Assembly: GCF_000013385.1 (NCBI RefSeq)
Contig: NC_007760.1
Location: forward strand, 3,384,001-3,448,000
Reading direction: 5' to 3'
Source of the DNA: Anaeromyxobacter dehalogenans 2CP-C
GTDB taxonomy: Bacteria > Myxococcota > Myxococcia > Myxococcales > Anaeromyxobacteraceae
DNA: 64,000 nucleotides
Numbering within the stretch: the stretch's first letter is position 1; each line of letters opens with the position of its first letter. The translations under genes and the position numbers were made by a program. The notes beneath the pieces are model-generated. The model saw only the letters and a program-made list of their open reading frames with translations, did no database searches and was not told where the DNA came from. Shown one piece after another: positions 39,649 through 50,053 of the stretch.

Positions 39649-40050
39649 CTAGCCGCGGGCCAGCAGGTAGCGCCCGAGCTCCTGGTCCACGCCGGCGATG
39701 TGCCGCCGGAGCCAGTCGGAGATCCAGTTGTGCAGCGTCAGCGCGGCGAGCGGGCTGGCGCCGCTGCGCTGGACCTCGCCCGCCAGCTCCTCGAAGTCGC
39801 GGCGGAACGCGTCGTGGGCGGCCTTGTGCGCGGCGTACTCCGGGAACCCGGCCGCCCGCATCTCCCGCTCCTCGGCCTCGAAGTGCTCGATCACGTAGTC
39901 GGCGAGGAACTCGAGCAGCGGCTGGACCTCGGTGCGGTCCCCGGCGCGCAGCGCCACGATCAGGCGCGCGGCCCGGCGGAACAGCTCCTGGTGCTGGGCG
40001 TCGATCTCGGCCACCCCCACCGAGAGCGACGGCGTCCACTCGATCACCAT
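39649..40050 (-). CDS. Bacteriohemerythrin (second of tandem pair)
   Basis: 133 residues from ATG 40050, the usual length. All seven diiron ligands are visible: His20, His56, Glu60, His75, His79, His117 and Asp122 (motifs QHQEL, HFEAEE, HKAAH, HIAGVD). Such proteins bind O2 reversibly at a non-heme diiron centre and can deliver, store or sense oxygen. Cytoplasmic, no signal. It is 61 bp downstream of a paralogue at 40112 with identical ligand numbering. The upstream extension to 40089 is less likely. Confidence 0.93.
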   Translation of the reverse strand: MVIEWTPSLSVGVAEIDAQHQELFRRAARLIVALRAGDRTEVQPLLEFLADYVIEHFEAEEREMRAAGFPEYAAHKAAHDAFRRDFEELAGEVQRSGASPLAALTLHNWISDWLRRHIAGVDQELGRYLLARG

Positions 40051-40111
40051 GGCGCGCCCAGTATCCCCGGTCCCCGCCGTCGCCGCCACGGCAACGGCGC
40101 CGCAGCCCGGC

Positions 40112-40513
40112 TCACCGGGTTCCCCGCAGGTGCCGCGCCAGGTGCGCGTCGGTCGCGCCGATGTGCGTGGCCAGCCAGTCGGCGATCCAGGTCTCCGCGC
40201 GCACCGCGATGGCGGCGGTCGGCCCGGCCCGCTCGAACAGCTCGCGCAGCGCGTGGTACTCGCGCACGAACCGGTCGTGGGAGGCCTTGTGCACGGTCAG
40301 CCCCGGGAACGCGGTCTCGGACATGATCCGCTCCTCGTCCGCGAAGTGCTCGACCACGTAGCTGCCCAGGAACTCGAACAGCGGCGCGACCTCGGCGCGA
40401 TCCCCGCGCGCCAGGGCCTGGACCAGCGACTCGTACCTGCGGAACAGCTCCTGATGCTGCCGGTCGATCACGTCGTGACCGAGCTCCAGCGCCGGGCTCC
40501 AGCGCGCGCCCAT
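40112..40513 (-). CDS. Bacteriohemerythrin (first of tandem pair)
   Basis: 133 residues. Ligands His20, His56, Glu60, His75, His79, His117 and Asp122 occupy the same positions as in the next gene, marking a tandem duplication with sequence divergence outside the core. Probable O2 binding. gaggggg precedes ATG 40513. Together with the hemerythrin-like tail on the glyoxylate enzyme, the window holds three such domains. Confidence 0.93.
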   Translation of the reverse strand: MGARWSPALELGHDVIDRQHQELFRRYESLVQALARGDRAEVAPLFEFLGSYVVEHFADEERIMSETAFPGLTVHKASHDRFVREYHALRELFERAGPTAAIAVRAETWIADWLATHIGATDAHLARHLRGTR

Positions 40514-40699
40514 CCGGTTTCCCCCTCGACTCCCCCGGGCGGCACAGTCCCCCGGGCGGCGCGTTGGGGGTAGTCCCTCGGCCCGGCGACCCCGCCCCCG
40601 TGTCCCCAGGCGTGCGCGCGCGCGAAAAGCTTGCCGGCTCCCCGGCGCGCGAGGTGGAGCCAACCCCGCGAAAAAGCAGGGGCTACGTCGAAGACGCGC

Positions 40700-40713
40700 G
40701 GCACGAAAGCTGC
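40700..40713 (+). promoter_or_regulatory. Possible sigma-54 (-24/-12) promoter
   Basis: CGGCACG-AAAG-CTGCT: GG and GC separated by exactly ten bases, matching TGGCACG-N4-TTGC at most positions. Transcription would start near 40725, ahead of the ATG at 40773 of the FAD/Fe-S gene. A single match, not proof; an enhancer-binding protein gene is not adjacent. Confidence 0.4.
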
Positions 40714-40772
40714 TATCTTCGCCAGCTCCGCTCCACATGGGGCCGTGGAACCCCTCCGAAGGCACCTCGACG

Positions 40773-43700
40773 ATGACGGCCAGCACCTCCCCCCGCGAGA
40801 TCCCGTTCAACTACACCTCGGCCGACGACCGCCAGGCCATCTCCCACCTGCTCGGTCCGCACGTCTGGCAGAAGCTCGAGGAGCTCCGCGGGCTGCGCGT
40901 CACCGGCCGCAGCGCGCGCCTGCTGATGCGGTTCTTCGGGGAGATCCTGATCCACCGGCGCAACCCCTTCCTGTTCCAGGAGCTGGTCGAGTCCCGCGCC
41001 CGGCGCCGCCGCTTCTTCTCGAACATCGAGACCGACCTCGGCCTGGTCGAGAAGAACGCCAGCGGCGAGGCCCGGGTGCTGGAGGTCCTCTCGGAGAGCC
41101 GCCAGCTGCTCGCCGCGTTCCGCCAGGAGGTGGACGGGACCCCGGAGCTGCGGCGCCGGCTGCAGCGCGAGCTGGGCGCGGTGGTGGGCAAGGACGCGGT
41201 GCTGTTCGACCCGTTCACGCTCGTGTCGCACGCCACCGACGCCACCGACTGGCGCCTGCACCTGCCGGTCGCGGTGGTGATGCCCGACGACGAGCGCCAG
41301 GTCGCGCCGGTGCTGGCGGGGATCGCGCGGCTGGGCCTCAAGGCCATCCCGCGCGGCGGGGGCACCGGCCTCACCGGCGGCGCCGTCCCGCTGCGGCCCG
41401 GCTGCGTGGTGGTGAACACCGAGAAGCTGAACCGGATCCGCGGCGTCTCGCAGCGCGACCTCACGCTGGCGGACGGCCGGACCGCGGCCGCGCAGGTGGT
41501 GGACCTCGAGGCCGGCGTGGTCACCGAGACGGCCATGGAGCACGCCGCCGCGCGCGGCCTGGTGTTCGCGACCGACCCCACCAGCGCCTGGGCCTGCACC
41601 ATCGGCGGCAACATCGCCGAGAACGCCGGCGGCAAGGACTGCGTGCAGTGGGGCACCTGCATCGACAACCTGATCTCCTGGCGGATGGCGATGCCGTCCG
41701 GCCGGCTCTGGACGGTCCGGCGCACCGATCACCAGCTCCGCAAGATCCTCCCGGAGGACACGGTCACCTTCGAGGTGACCGACCAGGACGGCGCGGTGGT
41801 GAAGACGGTCGCGCTGCGCGGCGCCGACGTCCGCAAGAAGGGGCTCTGGAAGGACATCACCAACAAGGCGCTGGGCGGCGTGCCGGGGCTGCAGAAGGAG
41901 GGCACCGACGGCGTCATCACCTCGGCGGAGTTCATCCTCTACCCCGAGTTCGAGGTGAAGCGGACGCTGTGCCTGGAGTTCTTCGGTCCGGACTTCGACG
42001 AGGCCTCCCGGGTGATCCTCCAGCTCGCCCGCGCGTTCCCGTTCCCGAACGACGGGAAGGAGACGCTCACCGCGCTGGAGCACTTCGACGACGAGTACGT
42101 CCGCGCCATCGACTACAAGGTGAAGGCCGCGCGGGCCGACACGCCGCGGGCGGTGCTGCTCATCGACGTGGTGGGCCACTCGGCCGAGGAGGCGGCGCGC
42201 GGCGTGGGCACCATCCGCGGGATCCTCGACGAGCACCCCAACACCGAGCTGTTCGAGGCGCGCGACGCGGCCGAGGGCAAGCGCTTCTGGGCCGACCGCA
42301 AGAAGCTGGGCGCCATCGCCCGGCGCACCAACGCGTTCAAGATGAACGAGGACATCGTCCTCCCGCTCGACCAGCTGGCCGGGTTCGCGCGGTTCGTCGA
42401 GGACATGAACGTGGAGGAGGAGCGGTACGCGCAGGGCCGGCTGGTGGACCGGGCCGAGGAGCTGCTGCGGACCACCGAGCCGCCGCGCGAGGACCCGGAG
42501 TGGCTCGCCGGCAAGATCCCCGCCGCGCTGGAGCGCTGCGCCCGCGCCCGCGACGCCATCACCCGCGCCGGCCCGAAGGACCTGCGCGCGCTGGCGCTGC
42601 TGGAGGACTTCCGCCGCGATCTCGCCAAGCTGATGCGCGGCTGGCCCGAGCTGACCCGCGCGGTGGACCGGGCGCACCAGGAGGTGCGCGACCGGCTGGT
42701 GGTGCTCGCGACGCACATGCACGCGGGCGACGGCAACGTCCACGTGAACATCCCGGTGCTGTCCAACGACCGCCCCATGCTGCGGCGGACCGAGCACGTG
42801 CTCGACGTGGTGATGGAGAAGGTCGTGTCGCTCGGGGGCGTGGTCTCCGGCGAGCACGGCATCGGCATCACCAAGCTGAAGTACCTGGAGCCCGAGCGCA
42901 TCGAGGAGCTGTCGGCGCACCGGCGCGACGTGGATCCCGGCGGGCTGATGAACCCGGGCAAGCTCGAGGACGTGGACGTGCTCGACCGCGTCTTCACGCC
43001 GTCGTTCAACCTCCTCGAGCTGGAGGCGCGCATCCTCCAGCACGGCCAGCTGGAGGAGCTGGCCCGCGCCATCGCGCACTGCGTCCGCTGCGGCAAGTGC
43101 AAGCCGGACTGCTGCGTGTACCACCCGGCGCGCGGCATGTTCTTCCACCCGCGCAACAAGAACCTGGCGATCGGCTCGCTGATCGAGGCGCTGCTCTACG
43201 ACGCCCAGCGCAAGCGCTCCACGCGCTTCGAGCTGCTGCGGTGGCTGGAGGAGGTCGCCGACCACTGCACCATCTGCCACAAGTGCCTGAAGCCCTGCCC
43301 GGTGGACATCGACTCGGGCAAGGTGTCGATCCTGGAGCGCGAGATCCTGGCGAGCTGGGGCTACAAGCGCTCCACCGCGGCGACGCGCGCCACGCTCGGC
43401 TACCTCGACAGCCGCTCGCCCGCCTACAACCGGGCGTTCCGCGCCACGGTGGTGCAGATCGGCGGCGCGCTGCAGCGGGCCGGCTGCGAGGTGACGGCGC
43501 CGTTCCAGCCGAAGGACGCCGCGCCGCGGCTCTACCCGCTCCAGCTCCTGCGCGCGCCCATGCCGCCGGCGCCGCCGGAGACGCTGCACGACGTGCTCCC
43601 CGCCTGCGAGCAGGACCAGGTGCTGGTGTTCGAGCCGGGCGGCGGCGCCGAGGCCGAGCGGACCGTGTTCTACTTCCCGGGCTGCGGCTCGGAGCGGCTC

Positions 43701-44414
43701 CAGTCGCACATCTCGATGGCCGCCATCCACGTGCTCACCGAGCTGCGCACGCGGGTGATCCTGCCGCCGCCGTTCATGTGCTGCGGGTTCCCGCAGAAGG
43801 TGAACGGGAAGGCGGACACCTACTCGCAGACGGTGCTGCGCGACACCATCCTGTTCAGCCAGATCCGCGACATGTTCGCGCACCTCCAGTTCGACGCCTG
43901 CATCGTGACCTGCGGCACCTGCCGCGAGGGGCTGGCGGAGATGGAGGCGGGGCGGATCTTCGGCGGGCGGCTGGTGGACGTGAGCCGCTACGCGCTGGAG
44001 CGCGGGCTGAAGCTCGAGGGGACCGGGGGCGACTTCCTGTACCACGCGCCCTGCCACGACTCGCTCGACGGCAAGGCGCAGGAGGTGCTGGTGAAGATCG
44101 GCGGGTTCGGCAAGGTCGAGGCCGTGCCGCACTGCTGCTCCGAGGCCGGCACGCTCACGCTCTCGCGGCCGGACATCACCGACGCCATGCTGCACCGGAA
44201 GCGCGCCGCGTTCGCCGAGGCGCTCGAGACCCGGCCCGGCGGCGCCACGGTGCTCACGAACTGCCCGTCGTGCGTCCAGGGCCTGGGCCGCAACGCGCCC
44301 ATGGGCGTCCAGCCGAAGCACCTCGCCATCGCGCTCGCCGAGCGGATGAGCGGCCCGGGCTGGCTGGAGCTGTTCCGGTCGAACGCCGCGCGCGCGCACG
44401 CCGTCCACTTCTGA
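40773..44414 (+). CDS. DUF3683-type FAD-binding and Fe-S oxidoreductase (D-lactate/glycolate dehydrogenase-like)
   Basis: 1213 residues. N-terminal DUF3683 domain (REIPFNYTSADDRQ). FAD-binding VAO domain with IPRGGGTGLTGGAVPL near residue 195 and STAHTHAGDG-type THMHAGDGNVHVN near 650, FAD-oxidase C region with SGEHGIGITKLKYL near 695. Then two 4Fe-4S motifs (first Cys 770 in CVRCGKCKPDC; second Cys 832 in CTICHKCLKPCP), and two CCG repeats (FPGCGSERLQS and APCHDSLDGK...HCCSEAG) as in GlcF/LldE/HdrB. It should oxidise a 2-hydroxyacid and pass electrons to the membrane pool. Exact substrate unknown. An in-frame ATG at 40737 also exists. Confidence 0.9.
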   Translation: MTASTSPREIPFNYTSADDRQAISHLLGPHVWQKLEELRGLRVTGRSARLLMRFFGEILIHRRNPFLFQELVESRARRRRFFSNIETDLGLVEKNASGEARVLEVLSESRQLLAAFRQEVDGTPELRRRLQRELGAVVGKDAVLFDPFTLVSHATDATDWRLHLPVAVVMPDDERQVAPVLAGIARLGLKAIPRGGGTGLTGGAVPLRPGCVVVNTEKLNRIRGVSQRDLTLADGRTAAAQVVDLEAGVVTETAMEHAAARGLVFATDPTSAWACTIGGNIAENAGGKDCVQWGTCIDNLISWRMAMPSGRLWTVRRTDHQLRKILPEDTVTFEVTDQDGAVVKTVALRGADVRKKGLWKDITNKALGGVPGLQKEGTDGVITSAEFILYPEFEVKRTLCLEFFGPDFDEASRVILQLARAFPFPNDGKETLTALEHFDDEYVRAIDYKVKAARADTPRAVLLIDVVGHSAEEAARGVGTIRGILDEHPNTELFEARDAAEGKRFWADRKKLGAIARRTNAFKMNEDIVLPLDQLAGFARFVEDMNVEEERYAQGRLVDRAEELLRTTEPPREDPEWLAGKIPAALERCARARDAITRAGPKDLRALALLEDFRRDLAKLMRGWPELTRAVDRAHQEVRDRLVVLATHMHAGDGNVHVNIPVLSNDRPMLRRTEHVLDVVMEKVVSLGGVVSGEHGIGITKLKYLEPERIEELSAHRRDVDPGGLMNPGKLEDVDVLDRVFTPSFNLLELEARILQHGQLEELARAIAHCVRCGKCKPDCCVYHPARGMFFHPRNKNLAIGSLIEALLYDAQRKRSTRFELLRWLEEVADHCTICHKCLKPCPVDIDSGKVSILEREILASWGYKRSTAATRATLGYLDSRSPAYNRAFRATVVQIGGALQRAGCEVTAPFQPKDAAPRLYPLQLLRAPMPPAPPETLHDVLPACEQDQVLVFEPGGGAEAERTVFYFPGCGSERLQSHISMAAIHVLTELRTRVILPPPFMCCGFPQKVNGKADTYSQTVLRDTILFSQIRDMFAHLQFDACIVTCGTCREGLAEMEAGRIFGGRLVDVSRYALERGLKLEGTGGDFLYHAPCHDSLDGKAQEVLVKIGGFGKVEAVPHCCSEAGTLTLSRPDITDAMLHRKRAAFAEALETRPGGATVLTNCPSCVQGLGRNAPMGVQPKHLAIALAERMSGPGWLELFRSNAARAHAVHF

Positions 44415-44426
44415 GGCCCCACCCTC

Positions 44427-44455
44427 CCCGCGCCGGCGCCCGGCACCGGCGCGGG
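44427..44455 (+). terminator. Hairpin after the FAD/Fe-S gene
   Basis: A perfect 10-bp stem (CCCGCGCCGG/CCGGCGCGGG) with a 9-nt loop, 12 bp after the stop codon. No U tract. Confidence 0.55.
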
Positions 44456-44492
44456 CGCGGGCGGGCGCGCGGCGCGCACTCACGCACGGTGA

Positions 44493-45983
<1,491 letters not shown>

Positions 45984-46415
45984 GTCGCTGAACGTAGGCG
46001 CATTGCTTGAGGGCCCGGCGGCGACGCCGGGCCCTTTCTGTTCTTTGGGCAATGAGGGCGCGACGGGGTCGGGGGCGGTGCTGATTGGCCGTGGGCGGGG
46101 GACGCGGGATCGGCTTGCGAGAAACCTGAGGGCGGAGCGTGGGGCGCGGGGACGCGTGCGGGGCGGCGAGGAGCGGGTCACCATCAGTGAACGCTTGCGG
46201 CCCAACGGGAACGATCTGCGGGCTTGACGGTGTCGGAGTGGAGAGCGGCTTGCGCGAGTGGAATCGCTGGGGCACAGGGCCCTGGTGCGCTCGCAGGGCG
46301 TGGCTGAAGCGCTGAAAAGCGAGCCGAGGGGTCGCGAGGCCCTCGTGGCGATCGCCGGTCCTGGGCCATTCTCGTGCGTTTTACGCAGGCGAGATCCGCG
46401 TGCGATGCTTCGTGC
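45984..46415. other. Intergenic region after gdhA
   Basis: About 430 bp, less GC-rich than the rest. Its first 60 bp hold the gdhA terminator. The rest holds no gene I can support and may contain the promoter of the HNH gene remnant (cttgacggtgtcgg near 46224 is a weak -35 candidate). Confidence 0.5.
46011..46046 (+). terminator. Intrinsic terminator of gdhA
   Basis: GGGCCCGGCG-GCGA-CGCCGGGCCC is a perfect 10-bp stem with a tetraloop, followed by tttctgttcttt. This is the only hairpin with a true U tract seen in the window. Confidence 0.9.
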
Positions 46416-47217
46416 ATGGACAACGCAGCCGAGTTCACGAAGCGTCTCGTTTCCCTGCTCCGCTCCGAGCGGCATGCCATGGCGGAGCTCCTCGTCGCGC
46501 TGGCGGAGTTCGACCGGCGGGGGCTGTGGCGGGCGCGGGGGCACACGTCGCTGTTCTCGTTCCTGCGGCGCGAGCTGGGGCTCTCGGCCGGCGCGGCGCA
46601 GTACCGGAAGACGGCGGCGGAGCTGGTCCAGCGCTACCCGGCGGTGGAGGACGCGCTCCGGGACGGCAAGCTGTGCCTGTCGTCGGTCTGCGAGCTGGCG
46701 AAGGTGGTGACGGCCGACAACTGCGCGGAGATCCTGCCGCGGTTCTACGGGCTGTCGAGCCGGGATGCGACGGAGGTGGCTGCTTCGATCCGGCCCGTGG
46801 AAAACCGGCCGCGGCGCGAGGTCATCGTGCCGGTGCGGGCGGTCTGCGGCAGGGGTCGCAGCTCGCAGTTCGACAGGCTCACTGCGAGCGGACTCTGAGT
46901 GGCCCGCGGGCTCGACCCGGGCGGGTGCACTTGGTTCGGGCGCCCGAAACAGAATCGGGTCCGCGGCAGGCGCCACCACCGTCGCCGGCGTGGGCCCGCG
47001 ACGGTGGGCGGTGCACCTTCGTCCTCGCGTCCGGCGAGGTCTGCGGCTCCACGCACCGGCTCGAGCTCGATCACGTCGTCCCGCGAGCCCGCGGCGGGGC
47101 TTCCACGGCGGGCAACCTCCGCATCCGCTGCCGTGGCCACAACCTCGAGGAGGCGCGGCGGATCCTCGGCGAACGCGTGGTGGACCCCTACGCCCCGCGG
47201 CGACGGGGCGGGTACGG
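46416..47217 (+). pseudogene. Broken HNH endonuclease gene
   Basis: ATG 46416 opens an intact N-terminal helical region (FTKRLVSLLRSERHAMAELL) of the kind that precedes HNH domains in multicopy families, ending at a stop at 46898. Downstream, in another frame from about 46988, lies a well-preserved HNH domain: ARDGGRCTF, LELDHVVPRARGG, TAGNLRIRC and GHN, with both catalytic His and the Asn. The middle linker seems lost or replaced, and the C-terminus runs on without a convincing end. A hairpin of REP type (46861-46889) sits at the break. Frameshift plus deletion or insertion is inferred; a sequencing error alone would not explain the missing middle. Confidence 0.75.
46861..46889. repeat. REP-like hairpin inside the broken HNH gene
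   Basis: GCTCGCAG-TTCGACAGGCTCA-CTGCGAGC: perfect 8-bp arms around a 13-nt loop. TTCGACAGGCTCA is the core seen in short interspersed repeats of many proteobacteria, so this is probably a dispersed element. It coincides with the point where the reading frame of the HNH gene is lost. Confidence 0.55.
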
Positions 47218-47218
47218 C

Positions 47219-48427
47219 CTACCGGCGCGGCAGCGTGATCGGCACCTCGATCCGCACGGGCTCGCCCTCGAACCGCGGGAACGCCATCTGGCGCGCGGCG
47301 GCCTTCAGGCAGGCGCCGAGCTCGGTGGACCCGATCGTCACGTCGTCGAACGTCGGGTAGGTGGCGGCGCCGGCGGGCGTGATGGCGACGCGCAGGTTCA
47401 CGGTCCGTCCATCCAGCGCCAGCCCGCGGCCGGGCCGGGCCTCGGCGAGGCACGCGTCGAACCGGGGACGCGAGGTCGCGATCACCTGCTGGATGCGCTC
47501 GGGGGTGAGGCTGCCGGACGCCTCGCCGGCGTCGGCGGCGGGGGCTGATGCCGGCGCCCGGGATGGGCGTTGGGGCTCGGCGGCGGGGCGGGCGGATTCG
47601 GGCGCGGGCGCGGTTGCGGGGGCCTCGGTGCCGGGTGCGGCTGCCGCGCCGGGCGGAGGTTGCGGCGTGACGGGCGCCGGGGCGGGCGACGCGGGAGCGG
47701 CCTCGGGGGCCTTCGCGGCGGGCGCGCTCGCGGGGGCGGGCGGACGGGACGGCGCGGTGCGCCCGGTCCCACGCCACACGGCCACGGCGACGATGCCGAG
47801 CATCACCAGCACGCCGAGCCCGATGAGCTTCAGCGGCGCGCCGCGCTGCTCGGTGGGTGGCCGGGGGAGGTCGGGGACGCGCGGCGTGGGCAGCGGCGGC
47901 GCTGCGGGCTGGGGCGGCGGCGCGGGCAGCTCCCCGCTCGCCTCGTCGCCGGAGGGCGGCGGGCCGGAGCGCGGGCCGCGGGCGAGCGGCAGGCCGGTGC
48001 CGTCCCCGAGCGACCCCTCCTCGAACAGATCGACGTAGCCGGCGTCGGCGGGCTCGGGCTCGGCGCGCGGGGCGGGAGGCGGCACCGCGAGGGCGGGCGG
48101 CCCGGCGTTCGCCCCGGACGGCTCCGGGAGCAGCGGCTCCAGCGGCGGCGCCTCGAGCGGGGGGAGAGGCTCGGGCGCGGGGTCGGCCGGCGGCTGGGGA
48201 GGGATCTCCACGGCCGTGACGGTCGGCACCGGCGTGGGCGCGGGCGGCGGCGCGGGAGCGACGGCGGCGCGGCGGGGGGGCGGCGCGCTGGCCGGGGCGT
48301 CGGCGGCCGGGCCCTTCAGCACGATGACGTGCCCGCAGGCGCGGCACTTGAGCTTGTACACGCGGCCCGGGATGGGCGTGTCCGCGGTCGCGTACCGCTT
48401 GCCGCACCGGTCGCAGGAGAATTTCAC
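47219..48427 (-). CDS. MJ0042 zinc-ribbon membrane protein with TonB/AgmX-like C-terminus
   Basis: 402 residues. N-terminal zinc ribbon (CDRCGKRY...LKCRACGH, four Cys) of the MJ0042 type common in Myxococcota. A long Pro/Ala-rich stretch (about 45-205) and one membrane helix (LIGLGVLVMLGIVAVAVW near 207) lead to another Pro/Ala linker and a C-terminal domain (ESARP onward; TSRPRFDACLAEA, VNLRVAITPAG, CLKAAARQMAFPRFEG) like the periplasmic energiser-type domains of AgmX/TonB proteins. It probably spans the inner membrane with the ribbon inside. GTG start at 48427. It lies just after the broken HNH gene, tail to tail. Confidence 0.75.
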   Translation of the reverse strand: MKFSCDRCGKRYATADTPIPGRVYKLKCRACGHVIVLKGPAADAPASAPPPRRAAVAPAPPPAPTPVPTVTAVEIPPQPPADPAPEPLPPLEAPPLEPLLPEPSGANAGPPALAVPPPAPRAEPEPADAGYVDLFEEGSLGDGTGLPLARGPRSGPPPSGDEASGELPAPPPQPAAPPLPTPRVPDLPRPPTEQRGAPLKLIGLGVLVMLGIVAVAVWRGTGRTAPSRPPAPASAPAAKAPEAAPASPAPAPVTPQPPPGAAAAPGTEAPATAPAPESARPAAEPQRPSRAPASAPAADAGEASGSLTPERIQQVIATSRPRFDACLAEARPGRGLALDGRTVNLRVAITPAGAATYPTFDDVTIGSTELGACLKAAARQMAFPRFEGEPVRIEVPITLPRR

Positions 48428-48508
48428 GCGCGGATCCTACCGGCGCGGTCGCGCGCGGCGCAAGCAACGGTCCCTGTCGCTTGCCCGCGGGACCGCGGGC
48501 GCCCCGGG

Positions 48509-49918
48509 CTACCCCTCGCCTTCCTGCCGCACCATGACGCCCGCCCCGACCACCTCCCCGGCCACGGACACCGCGAACCAGGTCGCCCGGAAGCGCCGCG
48601 TCGCACCCGGCTCCGAGGGCAGCTCACCGACCACAACCTCCTCGAACGCCCCCCCGCCCTCCACGACGCGGCCGAACGCCGCGGCGAGCTGCGCGCCGGG
48701 CAGGCCGGGCAGGAGCTCGGCGGGCTTGCGCCCGAGGTGCGCCTCGACCGGCAGGCCGTTCAGCCGCGCGAGCCGGCCGTTCACGCGCACGTACCGCATG
48801 GCGCGATCGAGCAGCCCGAGCCCCACCGGCAGCGACGCGAACATCGCGTCCAGCGTGGCCGCGCTCCACTGCGCCTCCCTCCGGATCCGCTCGGCCGCCT
48901 CGTACAGCCGCGCGCGCTCGAGCGCCTGCGCGCACGGCACGGCGAGCATGCGGACGAACAGCCGATCGTCGGGGTCGAAGCGGTGCGGCCCCGGGAACGC
49001 GATCGAGATCGCGCCGAGCGGCTCGCCGCGCGCGAGGAGCGGGACCACGGCCCACGCGCCCTCCCCCCGCGCCCGCCGACCGGCCTCGAGGTTCGGGAAG
49101 CTGGCGTCGATCGCCTCGGGCGTCTCGAGCCACAGCGCCTTCCCGCTGCGCACGACGTCGGCGGCCGGCGCGGGGGCCCCGGGGGCGTCCGGCTCCGCCT
49201 CCGGGTCCGGCCCGTGCCGCGCCACGCGCACCAGCCGGTCCGGCGCCTCGAGCGCGTGCAGCTCGCCGGCGACCGCGCCGATGGCCGCGAGCCCGCGGAA
49301 CGCCGCGTCCGCGACGGCGCCAGGCGTGGCCGCGCCAGAGAGCGACGCGGTCGTGGAGAAGATCTGCCGGAGCCGCTCGGCCTGCCTCCGCTGCGCCTCG
49401 TGCAGGCGGGCCCGCTCCATCGAGAGCCCGCACTGCGTGGCCACCGCGGTGACGAGCGCGCGCTCCTCCGCCTCGAAGGCGCGGGGCTCGTCGAAGCGGA
49501 GCGCGAGCGTGCCGCGCGAGCGGTCGGTCGCGAGCGGGATGGCGGCGAACGCGCCGGGCAGGTCGGCGCCGTCCGCCGGGCCGAGCCCGGGGAAGCGATC
49601 GCGCAGCTCGGCGCCGGTGCGCACCCACACCGCGGCGGCGGTGCGGTACGCGTCGGCGCTGGGGAGCCGCTCGTCCGCGCGGATCACGCGGCGGCGCGTC
49701 GCGAACGCCGGGTCCAGCCCCACCGCGTGCACCAGCTCCAGCTCGCCCGGCGCGCGCTCCCAGAAGATCGCCGCGGCGCTCGCGCGGAGCAGCGGCAGCG
49801 CGAGGCGCTCCAGCGCGCCGGCCACGGCGTTGGACGACGCCGCGGCGCCCAGGGCGGCGGTCACCTCCTGCAGGCGCTCCAGCCGCTCCAGCCGGAGCCG
49901 GTCCTGTGATGGACGCAC
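48509..49918 (-). CDS. GAF-GAF-PAS sensor without output domain
   Basis: 469 residues. Two GAF domains (about 15-165 and 175-330; WLETPEAIDASFPNLEAG near 270 is a clear GAF segment) followed by a PAS domain (LDAMFASLPVGLGLLDRAMRYV near 350; ARLNGLP near 375). The gene stops right after the PAS, where a histidine kinase or GGDEF would be expected. It may work with a separate kinase, or be a truncated kinase. GTG start with gggaggggg upstream. The next gene downstream is the MJ0042 protein, 81 bp away. Confidence 0.8.
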   Translation of the reverse strand: MRPSQDRLRLERLERLQEVTAALGAAASSNAVAGALERLALPLLRASAAAIFWERAPGELELVHAVGLDPAFATRRRVIRADERLPSADAYRTAAAVWVRTGAELRDRFPGLGPADGADLPGAFAAIPLATDRSRGTLALRFDEPRAFEAEERALVTAVATQCGLSMERARLHEAQRRQAERLRQIFSTTASLSGAATPGAVADAAFRGLAAIGAVAGELHALEAPDRLVRVARHGPDPEAEPDAPGAPAPAADVVRSGKALWLETPEAIDASFPNLEAGRRARGEGAWAVVPLLARGEPLGAISIAFPGPHRFDPDDRLFVRMLAVPCAQALERARLYEAAERIRREAQWSAATLDAMFASLPVGLGLLDRAMRYVRVNGRLARLNGLPVEAHLGRKPAELLPGLPGAQLAAAFGRVVEGGGAFEEVVVGELPSEPGATRRFRATWFAVSVAGEVVGAGVMVRQEGEG

Positions 49919-50053
49919 CGTGAATCCCCCTCCCGCCGAGCCCCCACCCTTAGCAGGCTCTCCCGGGGCCGATGCGGTTCCTTTCGGGCGCGCGCAGAGG
50001 GGGCGTCCGGCCCTGGCGCTGCCCCGCCCTCCGTCCCGCGTTATCGGCTCAGC

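Noticed and set aside
46400-47548. Single continuous frame through the HNH region as an intact gene
   Set aside because: Its N-terminal part does not encode the recognised helical domain, which is in a different frame, and its 3' part runs antisense into the zinc-ribbon gene.
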